DNA of 7,147 bases from Bacillota bacterium (GCA_023415595.1 JAEZJW010000112.1:1-7147); one strand, 5' to 3'; counted from the stretch's first letter, positions 1 to 5,536 are shown. Program-made: numbers and translations. The notes: a model not told the origin generated them from the letters alone.

Positions 1-479
1 TGATCGGTACCTATGATCCCACCCTTTTGTTGGAGACGATCCGGGAGGCTTCAGAGCAAAGCGATTTTGTAGTCGTCTATGTCCATTGGGGTGTAGAACG
101 TACCAACTATCCGACAGATTATCAGAAGACACTTGCAAGACAATATATTGATGCCGGAGCAGATGCAGTCATCGGTTGCCATCCCCATGTACTTCAGGGC
201 TTAGAATTTTATAAGGGAAAACCGATTGCCTATAGCCTCGGCAATTACTGGTTCAATAATACCACCAGAGAAGCCGGCCTTCTGAAGCTCATACTGTCTT
301 CGGAGGGAGGGCTTAGAGTCCAGCTGTTACCCACCCTGGGAGAAAACACTTATACCTCCCTGATTACGGAAGAGGATAAGCGGACCGCTTATTTTAACTT
401 CATGGAGGAGATTTCCTTCGGTGTGTCAATTGATGAAGAGGGCTATGTAACAGATAAAACCAACTCTGCGACTGAATAA
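1..479 (+). CDS. CapA-family metallophosphoesterase, C-terminal part
   Basis: This is the 3' end of a gene that enters from the left edge. The frame is open from base 3, and the TTG at 27 is internal rather than a start. The family (CapA/PgsA-like, calcineurin-like phosphoesterase fold) is usually exported and tied to cell-surface polymers such as poly-gamma-glutamate or capsule; the substrate here is unknown. The visible family marks run in order: VVVYVHWGVE, with a metal-ligand type His; DAGADAVIGCHPHV, with the GCHPHV metal motif; and KPIAYSLGNYWF, with the SLGN motif. About 50 less conserved residues follow, ending at TAA 477-479. The N-terminal catalytic half and any signal peptide lie outside the window. 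The gene is convergent with the DUF1934 gene. The family is near certain; the specific role is not. Confidence 0.9.
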   Translation, partial: IGTYDPTLLLETIREASEQSDFVVVYVHWGVERTNYPTDYQKTLARQYIDAGADAVIGCHPHVLQGLEFYKGKPIAYSLGNYWFNNTTREAGLLKLILSSEGGLRVQLLPTLGENTYTSLITEEDKRTAYFNFMEEISFGVSIDEEGYVTDKTNSATE

Positions 480-513
480 GTTGCTATGATCTTCAAGTGT
501 AATTATCAGAATG

Positions 514-554
514 AAAAAAGACCTCCTAAAAGTTAGATTTTTAGGTCTATCTTT
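514..554. terminator. Probable bidirectional terminator between convergent genes
   Basis: AGACCT (519-524) pairs with AGGTCT (543-548). After a 3-nt bulge (525-527), AAAA 528-531 pairs with TTTT 539-542, leaving a 7-nt loop. The plus side is followed by ATCTTTT. On the minus strand the hairpin is followed by a run of T (complement of A514-A519), which is the stronger tract. It would end the CapA transcript on plus and the DUF1934 transcript on minus, although the latter stops about 107 nt earlier. Confidence 0.6.
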
Positions 555-597
555 TAGGGGTCAGTTCAAGTCCCTGCCTTTTCTATATTAACCCTCT

Positions 598-616
598 TCT
601 TGCCATAATGGCAAGA
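598..616. other. Short perfect hairpin downstream of the DUF1934 gene
   Basis: TCTTGCC (598-604) and GGCAAGA (610-616) form a 7-bp stem around the loop ATAAT. No T-run follows on either strand, so it is not a standard intrinsic terminator. It could be a 3'-end stabilising stem for the minus-strand mRNA or chance. Otherwise the 480-654 spacer holds only the terminator at 514-554. Confidence 0.3.
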
Positions 617-654
617 CCCCGGAGCGTTTCCGTAACCATTCCCTTGATATTCTG

Positions 655-1074
655 CTAGATGGATCTAACATGAATCTTTACCTGATTTTCCGAAACCTTA
701 ATTCCCTGATCCGATAAGTTATATCTTAGTATTACCCTGATTTCATCCTCCTCTTCTGTCATGAGAATTACAGACCCGGTAATCTGGAAATTCAAGCTAC
801 CGTATGGCGTCTGGTATACTGCGTGGGTTTCCTCGGCAGGATCAAAGATCAGCTGTGTATTAATCCCCGGTCCTTCCTTCCTCATAACGATTTGCTGTGC
901 CGAGAGCTTCAGTGTATTCTTTACCTTGCCGACTCCGTCTTCTGCCGCTTCTTCATAGCGGATGTAATGCTTCCCGTTCTGATATTGGTAGATTCCATCA
1001 GACCTTGATGCCAGTGTTTCCTTTATATCTCCGTCCTGTATTCCCTCAAGCGTTACCCTGACTTCCTTCTTCAT
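655..1074 (-). CDS. DUF1934 (YwiB-like) beta-barrel protein
   Basis: A 139-aa soluble protein of the DUF1934 family (B. subtilis YwiB-like, lipocalin/calycin-type fold), function unknown. Family marks: the basic N-terminal strand MKKEVRVTLEG, GKHYIRYEE at 34-42, VKNTLKL at 51-57, FDPAEETHAVYQTPYG ending at residue 92, and a C-terminal ILRYNLSDQG strand. The length is typical. The start is set by AAGGAG (1081-1086) with a 6-nt spacer to ATG 1074. An in-frame ATG at 1089 would add five residues but has only a weak, close AAGGA, and a TAG at 1099-1101 blocks anything longer. It is transcribed divergently from spoIIR from a strong sigma-A-type promoter (1165-1193). There is no signal peptide or membrane segment. 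I am confident of the family; the role is not known. Confidence 0.88.
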   Translation of the reverse strand: MKKEVRVTLEGIQDGDIKETLASRSDGIYQYQNGKHYIRYEEAAEDGVGKVKNTLKLSAQQIVMRKEGPGINTQLIFDPAEETHAVYQTPYGSLNFQITGSVILMTEEEDEIRVILRYNLSDQGIKVSENQVKIHVRSI

Positions 1075-1164
1075 CCTAATCTCCTTCATTCGTTCCTTCT
1101 AAGAGAGTATTCTCACACTTCTCAAGATTTATAAAGCTTATTCCGGTGCTTCCGAACTTATATT

Positions 1165-1193
1165 ATTTTAACGCTTTCCCTCTGCGAGTTCAA
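1165..1193 (-). promoter_or_regulatory. Sigma-A promoter of the DUF1934 gene
   Basis: On the minus strand, -35 TTGAAC (1188-1193) is separated by exactly 17 nt from -10 TAAAAT (1165-1170). Transcription would start near 1157-1159, giving a leader of about 80 nt before the ATG at 1074. This is the best vegetative promoter match in the window. Confidence 0.7.
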
Positions 1194-1231
1194 GGCATAA
1201 TCCTTATTTCATCTTCTTACTGCTGACCGTT

Positions 1232-1260
1232 GTATAAGACACCCATTTACTGTCAAGAAT
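1232..1260 (+). promoter_or_regulatory. Candidate sigma-F promoter of spoIIR
   Basis: GTATA (1232-1236) matches the forespore sigma-F -35 consensus GYATA exactly. After 15 nt comes GTCAAGAAT (1252-1260), which fits the -10 consensus GGNNANAHT except for the second G. In B. subtilis spoIIR is sigma-F dependent, so such a site is expected here. It would give a leader of roughly 125 nt. The pattern match is mine and unverified. I see no good sigma-A promoter ahead of spoIIR. The rest of the 1075-1392 spacer shows nothing else clear. Confidence 0.4.
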
Positions 1261-1392
1261 TAAATTGTCATCACCGCATGGTACATAGTAATCGGACCAA
1301 AACCAAAAAGGATAGGCTGGCATAGGGCACAGAAACGTGCTTTCGTGTTTTATGTGCTTAAAATGACCTGCCGGCCATAATAAGGAGGAATA

Positions 1393-2079
1393 ATGTTAAA
1401 AAAATTATATAAGCAGTATAAGGAATCTCTTGCAAAAACCAATGTCATTAAGATGGATTATAAGCTGTTGCTGATTATCTTATTCTTTTCGTGGGCAGGT
1501 ACCTGCATCATTCGTGCACAAGCAGCGGGTAATCATAAGCTTCAGGAAGGCATTGCAAATGAAATCATCCGTTTCCATGTTATCGCCAACAGTGACAGCC
1601 CGGAGGATCAGCAGCTGAAGCTTAAGGTAAAGGATGAATTAGTGAAGGAATTATCTCCGAAGCTAGCAAACATAACGGATATTCAGGAAGGCCGCGCCGT
1701 ACTTCAGTCAGAGCTGTCTTCAATCGGCACTTTGGCTGAGAAAATCATTACAGAACAAGGCTACAGTTATCCGGTCCGGGTCAGTCTGGAGCCCGCATAT
1801 TTTCCTATGAAACAGTATGGTGATTACACGTTCCCTCCGGGTTACTACGAAGCTCTGCGAGTGCAGATCGGGGAAGCCTCCGGGAAGAACTGGTGGTGCG
1901 TTATGTTCCCTCCGCTGTGCTTTGTGGACGAGACCTACAGTGTCGTGGATCCCGAGGCTGAAGATCAGCTGAAAGGCCTGCTGACCGAGGAAGAATATGA
2001 GGTCCTGAAGGCCAAGCCCGTCACGGTAAAATATAAGTTCAGGCTTTGGGACTCCTTCAAAAAGCTGTTTGGCGACTGA
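1393..2079 (+). CDS. spoIIR: Stage II sporulation protein R (SpoIIR)
   Basis: SpoIIR is the secreted forespore signal that triggers SpoIIGA to process pro-sigma-E in the mother cell during endospore formation. This 228-aa copy has a cytoplasmic basic N-terminus (residues 1-24), a hydrophobic export/anchor segment at about 25-40 (LLLIILFFSWAG), then the extracytoplasmic domain. Family signatures are clear: IIRFHVIANSDSPEDQ at 58-73, LKLKVKDEL, YFPMKQYGDYTFPPGYYEAL, and GKNWWCVMFPPLCFVD. The start ATG follows AAGGAGG (1382-1388) with a 4-nt spacer. The next gene, ispE, begins 58 nt after the TGA with no terminator between, so some co-transcription is likely, though ispE seems to have its own promoter. 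Expression is probably from a sigma-F site upstream. Identification is secure. Confidence 0.97.
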   Translation: MLKKLYKQYKESLAKTNVIKMDYKLLLIILFFSWAGTCIIRAQAAGNHKLQEGIANEIIRFHVIANSDSPEDQQLKLKVKDELVKELSPKLANITDIQEGRAVLQSELSSIGTLAEKIITEQGYSYPVRVSLEPAYFPMKQYGDYTFPPGYYEALRVQIGEASGKNWWCVMFPPLCFVDETYSVVDPEAEDQLKGLLTEEEYEVLKAKPVTVKYKFRLWDSFKKLFGD

Positions 2080-2108
2080 TTGTAAACCATATGATTCTGT
2101 GATAGAAT
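2080..2108 (+). promoter_or_regulatory. Vegetative promoter for ispE in the spoIIR-ispE gap
   Basis: -35 TTGTAA (2080-2085) begins at the base after the spoIIR stop codon. A 17-nt spacer leads to -10 TAGAAT (2103-2108), preceded by the extended TG at 2100-2101. Transcription would begin near 2115, with a leader of about 23 nt. It makes sense biologically: ispE is needed during growth, while spoIIR is forespore-specific. Confidence 0.55.
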
Positions 2109-2137
2109 ACGGATATCAACTTAAATTGGAGACTCTT

Positions 2138-3004
2138 ATGAATTCTATAGATACGAAGGCTTATGCAAAAATTAATCTGGGTCTGGATGTTCTTCGGAAA
2201 CGGGAAGACGGGTACCACGAGGTCAGCATGATTATGCAGTCCGTTGACCTGTATGACACCCTGACCTTGAGAAAATATTCCGATGGTGAAATTAAACTCC
2301 GCACGAATCTTCCCTGGCTGCCCCATGACCGCAGAAATCTAGTGTATAAGGCTGCGGAGCTGTTCCGGGAAACCTTACATATCAGGGATGGAATCCACAT
2401 CAACTTGAATAAGCAAATCCCCGTGGCAGCCGGGATGGCAGGCGGAAGCAGTGATGCCGCAGCCACCTTAATGGGCTTAAACCAATTATTCGAAACAGGC
2501 TTAGGCGAACATGAACTGAAAAAGCTGGGGGTCAAACTGGGAGCCGATGTTCCCTATTGCATCCAGCTCGGAACTTCACTGTCAGAAGGAATCGGAGAGA
2601 TATTAACAACCCTGAAGCCGATGCCGGGATGCCATATCCTTCTGGTGAAGCCGGACATCAGCGTGTCCACGAAATATGTTTACGAGCACTTGAAATTATC
2701 GGGAGAAGTCACTCATCCGGATATTCCGGGAATGCTTGCTGCCATCGAACAGGGGAATTTATATCAGCTCACCTCACTGATGGATAATATCCTGCAAACT
2801 GTTACCATAAAAGAATATCCTATCATAGAGGAGATCAAGGAACGCATGCTCGAACACGGTGCTCTGACCTCCCTGATGAGCGGGAGCGGGCCAACTGTTT
2901 TCGGAATCTATGACAGCCTTCCTGCTGCCAAAGCAGCTTATCAGTACTTTCTAAATTCCGGCCATGGTAAGACCGTACATCTGACAAAGCCCTATTGGCC
3001 ATAA
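2138..3004 (+). CDS. ispE: 4-diphosphocytidyl-2-C-methyl-D-erythritol kinase (IspE)
   Basis: IspE is the GHMP-family kinase that phosphorylates the 2-hydroxyl of CDP-methylerythritol with ATP, step four of the MEP isoprenoid pathway, in the cytoplasm. The 288-aa length is normal. Visible marks: KAYAKINLGLDVL with catalytic-type Lys11, DGYHEV at 24-29, the ATP-binding glycine-rich loop PVAAGMAGGSSDAA at 95-108, GADVPYC with catalytic-type Asp137, and the C-terminal GHMP motif SLMSGSGPTVFG. The start is the ATG at 2138, with GGAG (2128-2131) and a 6-nt spacer. A longer frame from TTG 2069 would overlap spoIIR and has no ribosome-binding site. The gene ends 37 nt before a strong terminator. All key residues are present, so it should be functional. 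Confidence 0.98.
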   Translation: MNSIDTKAYAKINLGLDVLRKREDGYHEVSMIMQSVDLYDTLTLRKYSDGEIKLRTNLPWLPHDRRNLVYKAAELFRETLHIRDGIHINLNKQIPVAAGMAGGSSDAAATLMGLNQLFETGLGEHELKKLGVKLGADVPYCIQLGTSLSEGIGEILTTLKPMPGCHILLVKPDISVSTKYVYEHLKLSGEVTHPDIPGMLAAIEQGNLYQLTSLMDNILQTVTIKEYPIIEEIKERMLEHGALTSLMSGSGPTVFGIYDSLPAAKAAYQYFLNSGHGKTVHLTKPYWP

Positions 3005-3039
3005 CGTGATCCTAAAAATAAGTATATAGTTTACCGGAT

Positions 3040-3077
3040 AAAAAATCGGAAAGGGATAATACTCCTTTTCCGATTTT
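3040..3077. terminator. Bidirectional terminator between ispE and the ANT(6) gene
   Basis: Bases 3042-3055 pair with 3064-3077 in a 14-bp stem with one G-T pair and an 8-nt loop (3056-3063). The T-rich 3' arm (TTTT 3074-3077) serves the plus strand. On the minus strand the stem ends in six T (complement of A3040-A3045). It sits between two convergent stop codons (3004 and 3099), so it should insulate ispE from the operon coming the other way. Confidence 0.85.
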
Positions 3078-3098
3078 AAGTTACTATGCTGTAACCTG

Positions 3099-3980
3099 CT
3101 ATCTGATTTCCTTAGCATCCCTGGGTAGCTTACGGATATCCTTAAGGAAATCCGTTGTTCTTTGATCTTCTCCGAAATTATAGTCATACCCCAGGGCATC
3201 GCCTACGAAGACCGCAGTTTCCCGGAACAGCTCCCCCATTCCCAACAGAGCATCCCAGAGCTTTTCCGGTTCTGCCGGAGGATAGGTCGCCAGAAGCTTA
3301 GTCCATAGCTTCTCGGGCAGATACCGATCCAGGTATTTGCAGTTCTTACCTACACTGAGGGTGAAGTCTGTTAATATTCCTGCGTGCCAGGACAGCATCA
3401 TAAGCAGCATCGGGCGGACATAGAAGTTCATATGGTCAATTGCATAGAGCAGCTCTCCCCTCCATAATCCCTTTGCGATATAGGGTGCTACCCACCAGAA
3501 TTCATTACAGCAATGTTCATACTTCACTAGGGTGGGTTTTTTCACATGATAATCTTCATCAGAAGAGGACACAAGCTTAGGAAGGATTCCATCCTTATCC
3601 AGAAGAATGATTGTCAGCTTCTCTTCCTTGCATTCCTTAATTGAGGCTTCCAGTGTCTGAAGGCTAAGGTCGATACGGTTCCCATCCATAAACTGCATTA
3701 GATATGCATAATGGTTCTTCGTGTCTGTAGGTTCTGATTCATAGAGTACATTGACATCCGGCTCCTGCATCACGACAAACTCACCGAATATCTTGAGCCA
3801 AGTCTTATCTTTAATGAAGCCCTCTGTCTCTGTAACTACATAAACTACATCATAATCCTGAAAGATGTCCTTCGGCACACTGGGGTTTGCTCTCGAGCCG
3901 TTCAGATAGACCGCCCGGATCCGATCCTCTCGTTGTGCAACTCCAAGAATTAGATCCATCATCTCTTGTTCCGTTCTCAT
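3099..3980 (-). CDS. ant(6): ANT(6)-type aminoglycoside 6-adenylyltransferase
   Basis: This 293-aa protein belongs to the streptomycin adenylyltransferase family (AadE/AadK, ANT(6)), which transfers AMP from ATP to the 6-hydroxyl of streptomycin. It resembles the chromosomal B. subtilis AadK throughout: MRTEQEMMDLIL at the N-terminus, nucleotidyltransferase motif NGSR at 27-30 with carboxylates D42 and D44 in FQDYDVVY, a third Asp in GNRIDLSL (D104), LLDKDG at 126-131, CCNEFWWV at 157-164, and AIDHMNFYVRP in the helical C-terminal domain. The start ATG at 3980 has GGGAGG six bases upstream. It follows the zinc-ribbon gene by only 15 nt, so the two form an operon. There are no mobile-element marks nearby, which suggests a long-resident chromosomal gene. 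Whether it gives resistance or acts on another substrate cannot be read from sequence. Confidence 0.92.
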   Translation of the reverse strand: MRTEQEMMDLILGVAQREDRIRAVYLNGSRANPSVPKDIFQDYDVVYVVTETEGFIKDKTWLKIFGEFVVMQEPDVNVLYESEPTDTKNHYAYLMQFMDGNRIDLSLQTLEASIKECKEEKLTIILLDKDGILPKLVSSSDEDYHVKKPTLVKYEHCCNEFWWVAPYIAKGLWRGELLYAIDHMNFYVRPMLLMMLSWHAGILTDFTLSVGKNCKYLDRYLPEKLWTKLLATYPPAEPEKLWDALLGMGELFRETAVFVGDALGYDYNFGEDQRTTDFLKDIRKLPRDAKEIR

Positions 3981-3995
3981 CGTTACCCTCCCTTA

Positions 3996-4469
3996 TCAAA
4001 CTTCTTTCCCACATGCTTTGCAGTATTTAGAATCCTCATCATTTAAGGTCCCGCAGCTTCTGCATCTGACCTTAATGACTTCCTTCGTCTCTGTGGAGAC
4101 CTCCTTTTTATCAAAGGCATCAATATTACTGATGACATCATTCAACATACCGCCGGCTGCTTCCGTGTAAGGCTTCAGATCCTCCCTGGCTTGCTCCGGA
4201 TCGAGTAGGATCCCTGACCCGGCCGCACCTCTGGCACCTACTCTCATCACAAGCTGTCCAACGATCATTAGGAGCATACCGATCAAAGGCCTTCCAAAGG
4301 AAAGTCCCCTGCCGGACTCGAACTGGTTGAAGGAATTCACGCTGTTCATGCTCCTGTTCATTAATCCGAAGACGGAAAAGAATATGGATATAAATAATAG
4401 GAAGCCCAGGATAGTCATTCCCATCCCAATATAGTAGGTTGTTTTGCGTCCGTTAGATAATTTCGACAT
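3996..4469 (-). CDS. Small membrane protein with C-terminal zinc ribbon
   Basis: A 157-aa protein of unknown function. Residues 12-37 (YYIGMGMTILGFLLF onward) and about 60-77 (RPLIGMLLMIVGQLVM) look like two membrane helices joined by a short Ser/Asn-rich loop. A soluble linker with acidic stretches runs from 85 to 133. The C-terminus is a rubredoxin-like zinc ribbon with C136, C139, C150 and C153 (CRSCG, ten residues between the pairs, CKACG). Such zinc-ribbon membrane proteins are common in Clostridia, and none of this type has a role I can name. The start ATG at 4469 has GGAGG with a 7-nt spacer. It is the first gene of an operon with ant(6), 15 nt downstream. An extended -10 element lies upstream. 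Confidence 0.85.
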   Translation of the reverse strand: MSKLSNGRKTTYYIGMGMTILGFLLFISIFFSVFGLMNRSMNSVNSFNQFESGRGLSFGRPLIGMLLMIVGQLVMRVGARGAAGSGILLDPEQAREDLKPYTEAAGGMLNDVISNIDAFDKKEVSTETKEVIKVRCRSCGTLNDEDSKYCKACGKEV

Positions 4470-4511
4470 TTGAATACCTCCAATATAAACTCTTATGTAT
4501 TACTTCTGTCT

Positions 4512-4520
4512 ATCATATCA
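4512..4520 (-). promoter_or_regulatory. Extended -10 promoter of the zinc-ribbon/ant(6) operon
   Basis: On the minus strand TGATATGAT (4520 to 4512) is an extended -10 (TGn plus TATGAT). No good -35 lies 17 nt upstream, as expected for this promoter type, but the upstream DNA (4530-4565) is very A+T-rich and could act as an UP element. The start would be near 4505, about 35 nt before the ATG. Confidence 0.45.
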
Positions 4521-4587
4521 CATTTTCAGTTCACCTAGATTAAAATTATATTATAATTAATCCAATAAGGTTTTAATCATTAATAAA

Positions 4588-4629
4588 GGGGGTTGCCTTA
4601 AAAGCCCCTAGGCCTTTCAGACAATCCCC
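4588..4629 (-). terminator. Terminator of the 204-aa gene
   Basis: On the minus strand GGGG-A-TTG (4629-4622) pairs with CAA-CCCC (4595-4589), leaving one bulged base. Inside it a second stem of AAAG with CTTT carries a small GC-rich tip around 4604-4616. CCCCC TTTATTAAT follows, a moderate T-rich tail. It lies 43 nt past the stop codon at 4672 and ahead of the promoter of the next operon. Confidence 0.6.
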
Positions 4630-4671
4630 TATCAGATCAGATATAATCGTTTAAGTTTTCGGCTCTTATTT

Positions 4672-5286
4672 TTAGACCGTACCACAAGCAGATACTTCTT
4701 TATTAACGGAATCTCTCCATTCCTCCAGCTTTCGGATGGATTCCTTCATCGTGTCATTACAGATCCCGGGAAGTTCCCCGCCCCAGGTCTTCGTTGCTTC
4801 CTCGAAGCCCTTCTTAACAGCTTCTATCATGGAGTCTGCCTTTGAAGGATCTCCACCGGCCAGTGCTTTAGCGAAGGATAACAATCGATCCGAGGTCTGT
4901 TTGACACCCCAGTATCCATCCTCTGCAATATCCTTCTGTGCCTGAGCTCTGGTCTCAGGATCTGCCTGTATCTTACCCTCCCTGAGAAGAGCATAGATGT
5001 CCGTGCTATCCGAAAAGGTCTCTCCCTGCTTTAACAGCATCTTCTCCACAAGGCTTCTGAGACTCTGGGATCTTCTCTCTGCTTCCTGCATCATTCTCTC
5101 TATGGTGGCGTTGTCCCTTTGATATACCTTATTACTTTCGGTATCACTACTTTTCTCATAAACCGCTGCCGCATCCTCAGCTTTACTCTGATGTGCATTT
5201 CCCGGATTCTTGGCAGAGCCTGTTTTTGACTTTACTGCCGTACTTTCATATCCATCCTTAATCTTTGAGATGTTATCCACACTCAT
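4672..5286 (-). CDS. Conserved protein of unknown function, 204 aa
   Basis: I do not recognise a named family, though the C-terminal half resembles uncharacterised proteins I associate with Lachnospiraceae. Residues 1-57 are low-complexity, polar and rich in Ser/Lys/Asn (MSVDNISKIKDG at the start), probably disordered. Residues 58-86 form a charged helix (RMMQEAERRSQSLRSLVEKM). The conserved-looking core is EDGYWGVKQTSDRLLSFA at 122-139, then ALAGGDPSK at 141-149 and EATKTWGGELPGI at 163-175, then a final amphipathic helix. There is no signal peptide, membrane segment or catalytic motif. The start ATG at 5286 has GGAGG (5292-5296) with a 5-nt spacer. The frame stays open 50 codons further up to GTG 5436, across a strongly base-paired region, so I prefer the short start. 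It stands alone between a structured leader and its own terminator. Confidence 0.82.
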   Translation of the reverse strand: MSVDNISKIKDGYESTAVKSKTGSAKNPGNAHQSKAEDAAAVYEKSSDTESNKVYQRDNATIERMMQEAERRSQSLRSLVEKMLLKQGETFSDSTDIYALLREGKIQADPETRAQAQKDIAEDGYWGVKQTSDRLLSFAKALAGGDPSKADSMIEAVKKGFEEATKTWGGELPGICNDTMKESIRKLEEWRDSVNKEVSACGTV

Positions 5287-5329
5287 TTTATCCTCCGTTT
5301 CTAGAAGGCTTCCTGCCTTCTGTTTAAAT

Positions 5330-5365
5330 TCCCATCCTTGGTATGGAGGAAGTCCCTCCTTGGTA
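5330..5365. repeat. Imperfect tandem duplication beside the leader hairpins
   Basis: TCCCATCCTTGGTA (5330-5343) and TCCCTCCTTGGTA (5353-5365) are the same except for one inserted base, with a repeat spacing of about 22 nt. A GGAGG/CCTCC hairpin (5345-5349 with 5355-5359) spans the junction. On the minus strand both copies carry AAGGA, so they resemble decoy ribosome-binding sites, though no start codon follows in a useful position. Confidence 0.55.
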
Positions 5366-5375
5366 ACGGTGACTG

Positions 5376-5427
5376 CAAAACCCCATGCTGGCCAGGCTAT
5401 TAAGTAAGCCGGGTACATGAGGTTTTG
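5376..5427 (-). repeat. 12-bp inverted repeat within the leader
   Basis: CAAAACCCCATG (5376-5387) and CATGAGGTTTTG (5416-5427) pair over 12 positions, one of them G-T on the minus-strand RNA. The 28-nt loop holds a smaller GGCT/AGCC stem (5395-5398 with 5407-5410). CAAAACCCC recurs at 5455-5463, where it can also pair with GGTTTTG 5421-5427. Confidence 0.7.
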
Positions 5428-5511
5428 TTCCTTCACTCTAAGACTTCATGTTGTCAAAACCCCGGAAGAACAAGGAGTGAGCACCAATGTGCGAACTTCG
5501 CAGTTCTTCCC

Positions 5512-5536
5512 GTGTGAAGATGTTTTATCTTCACAC
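5512..5536. promoter_or_regulatory. Perfect 25-bp palindrome, operator or 5' stem-loop
   Basis: GTGTGAAGAT (5512-5521) and ATCTTCACAC (5527-5536) are exact inverted repeats around GTTTT. No T-run follows on either strand, so a terminator is unlikely. On the minus strand a TATATA (-10-like) occupies 5537-5542 directly before it, with only a poor -35, which would place the transcription start inside the palindrome. That position suits a repressor operator, or a protective 5' stem-loop on the transcript. Confidence 0.5.

Larger units (their letters stand above)
5287..5536 (-). ncRNA. Highly structured leader or small RNA upstream of the 204-aa gene
   Basis: Nearly all of the 305-nt gap between the sipL-like gene and the 204-aa gene is palindromic. 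Five stems lie in order on the minus strand: 5536-5512 (10 bp, perfect), 5510-5464 (8 bp enclosing smaller hairpins), 5427-5376 (12 bp with one G-T pair), 5359-5345 (GGAGG/CCTCC) and 5321-5303 (7 bp, perfect). The last ends seven bases before the ribosome-binding site. A second strand at 5463-5455 competes for the middle stem. It matches no riboswitch class I can recall (no T-box, SAM, TPP, cobalamin, lysine, c-di-GMP or FMN core). It could be a cis-regulatory leader, a separate RNA or a dispersed repeat; strand is inferred from the downstream gene. Confidence 0.45.

Noticed and set aside
761..1008. Plus-strand open frames opposite the DUF1934 gene
   Set aside because: Antisense shadows of a convincing family member, with no ribosome-binding sites or recognisable protein features.
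1373..1381. GGCCATAAT, an exact match to the sigma-F -10 consensus
   Set aside because: It abuts the spoIIR ribosome-binding site, so transcription would begin inside it, and no GYATA-like -35 lies at the right spacing.
2069..2137. TTG-initiated N-terminal extension of ispE overlapping spoIIR
   Set aside because: It has no ribosome-binding site, the added residues do not resemble IspE, and the ATG at 2138 has GGAG and gives the normal N-terminus.
2057..2535. Minus-strand open frames opposite spoIIR and ispE
   Set aside because: Shadows of ispE codon bias; the protein sequences are low in plausible structure.
2951..3199. Minus-strand open frame across the ispE end and terminator
   Set aside because: It runs through a strong hairpin terminator and overlaps the real ant(6) coding sequence in another frame.
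3099..3980. ant(6) as a recently acquired mobile resistance gene
   Set aside because: No transposase, integrase, terminal repeats or sharp change in composition were seen, and the protein resembles chromosomal AadK.
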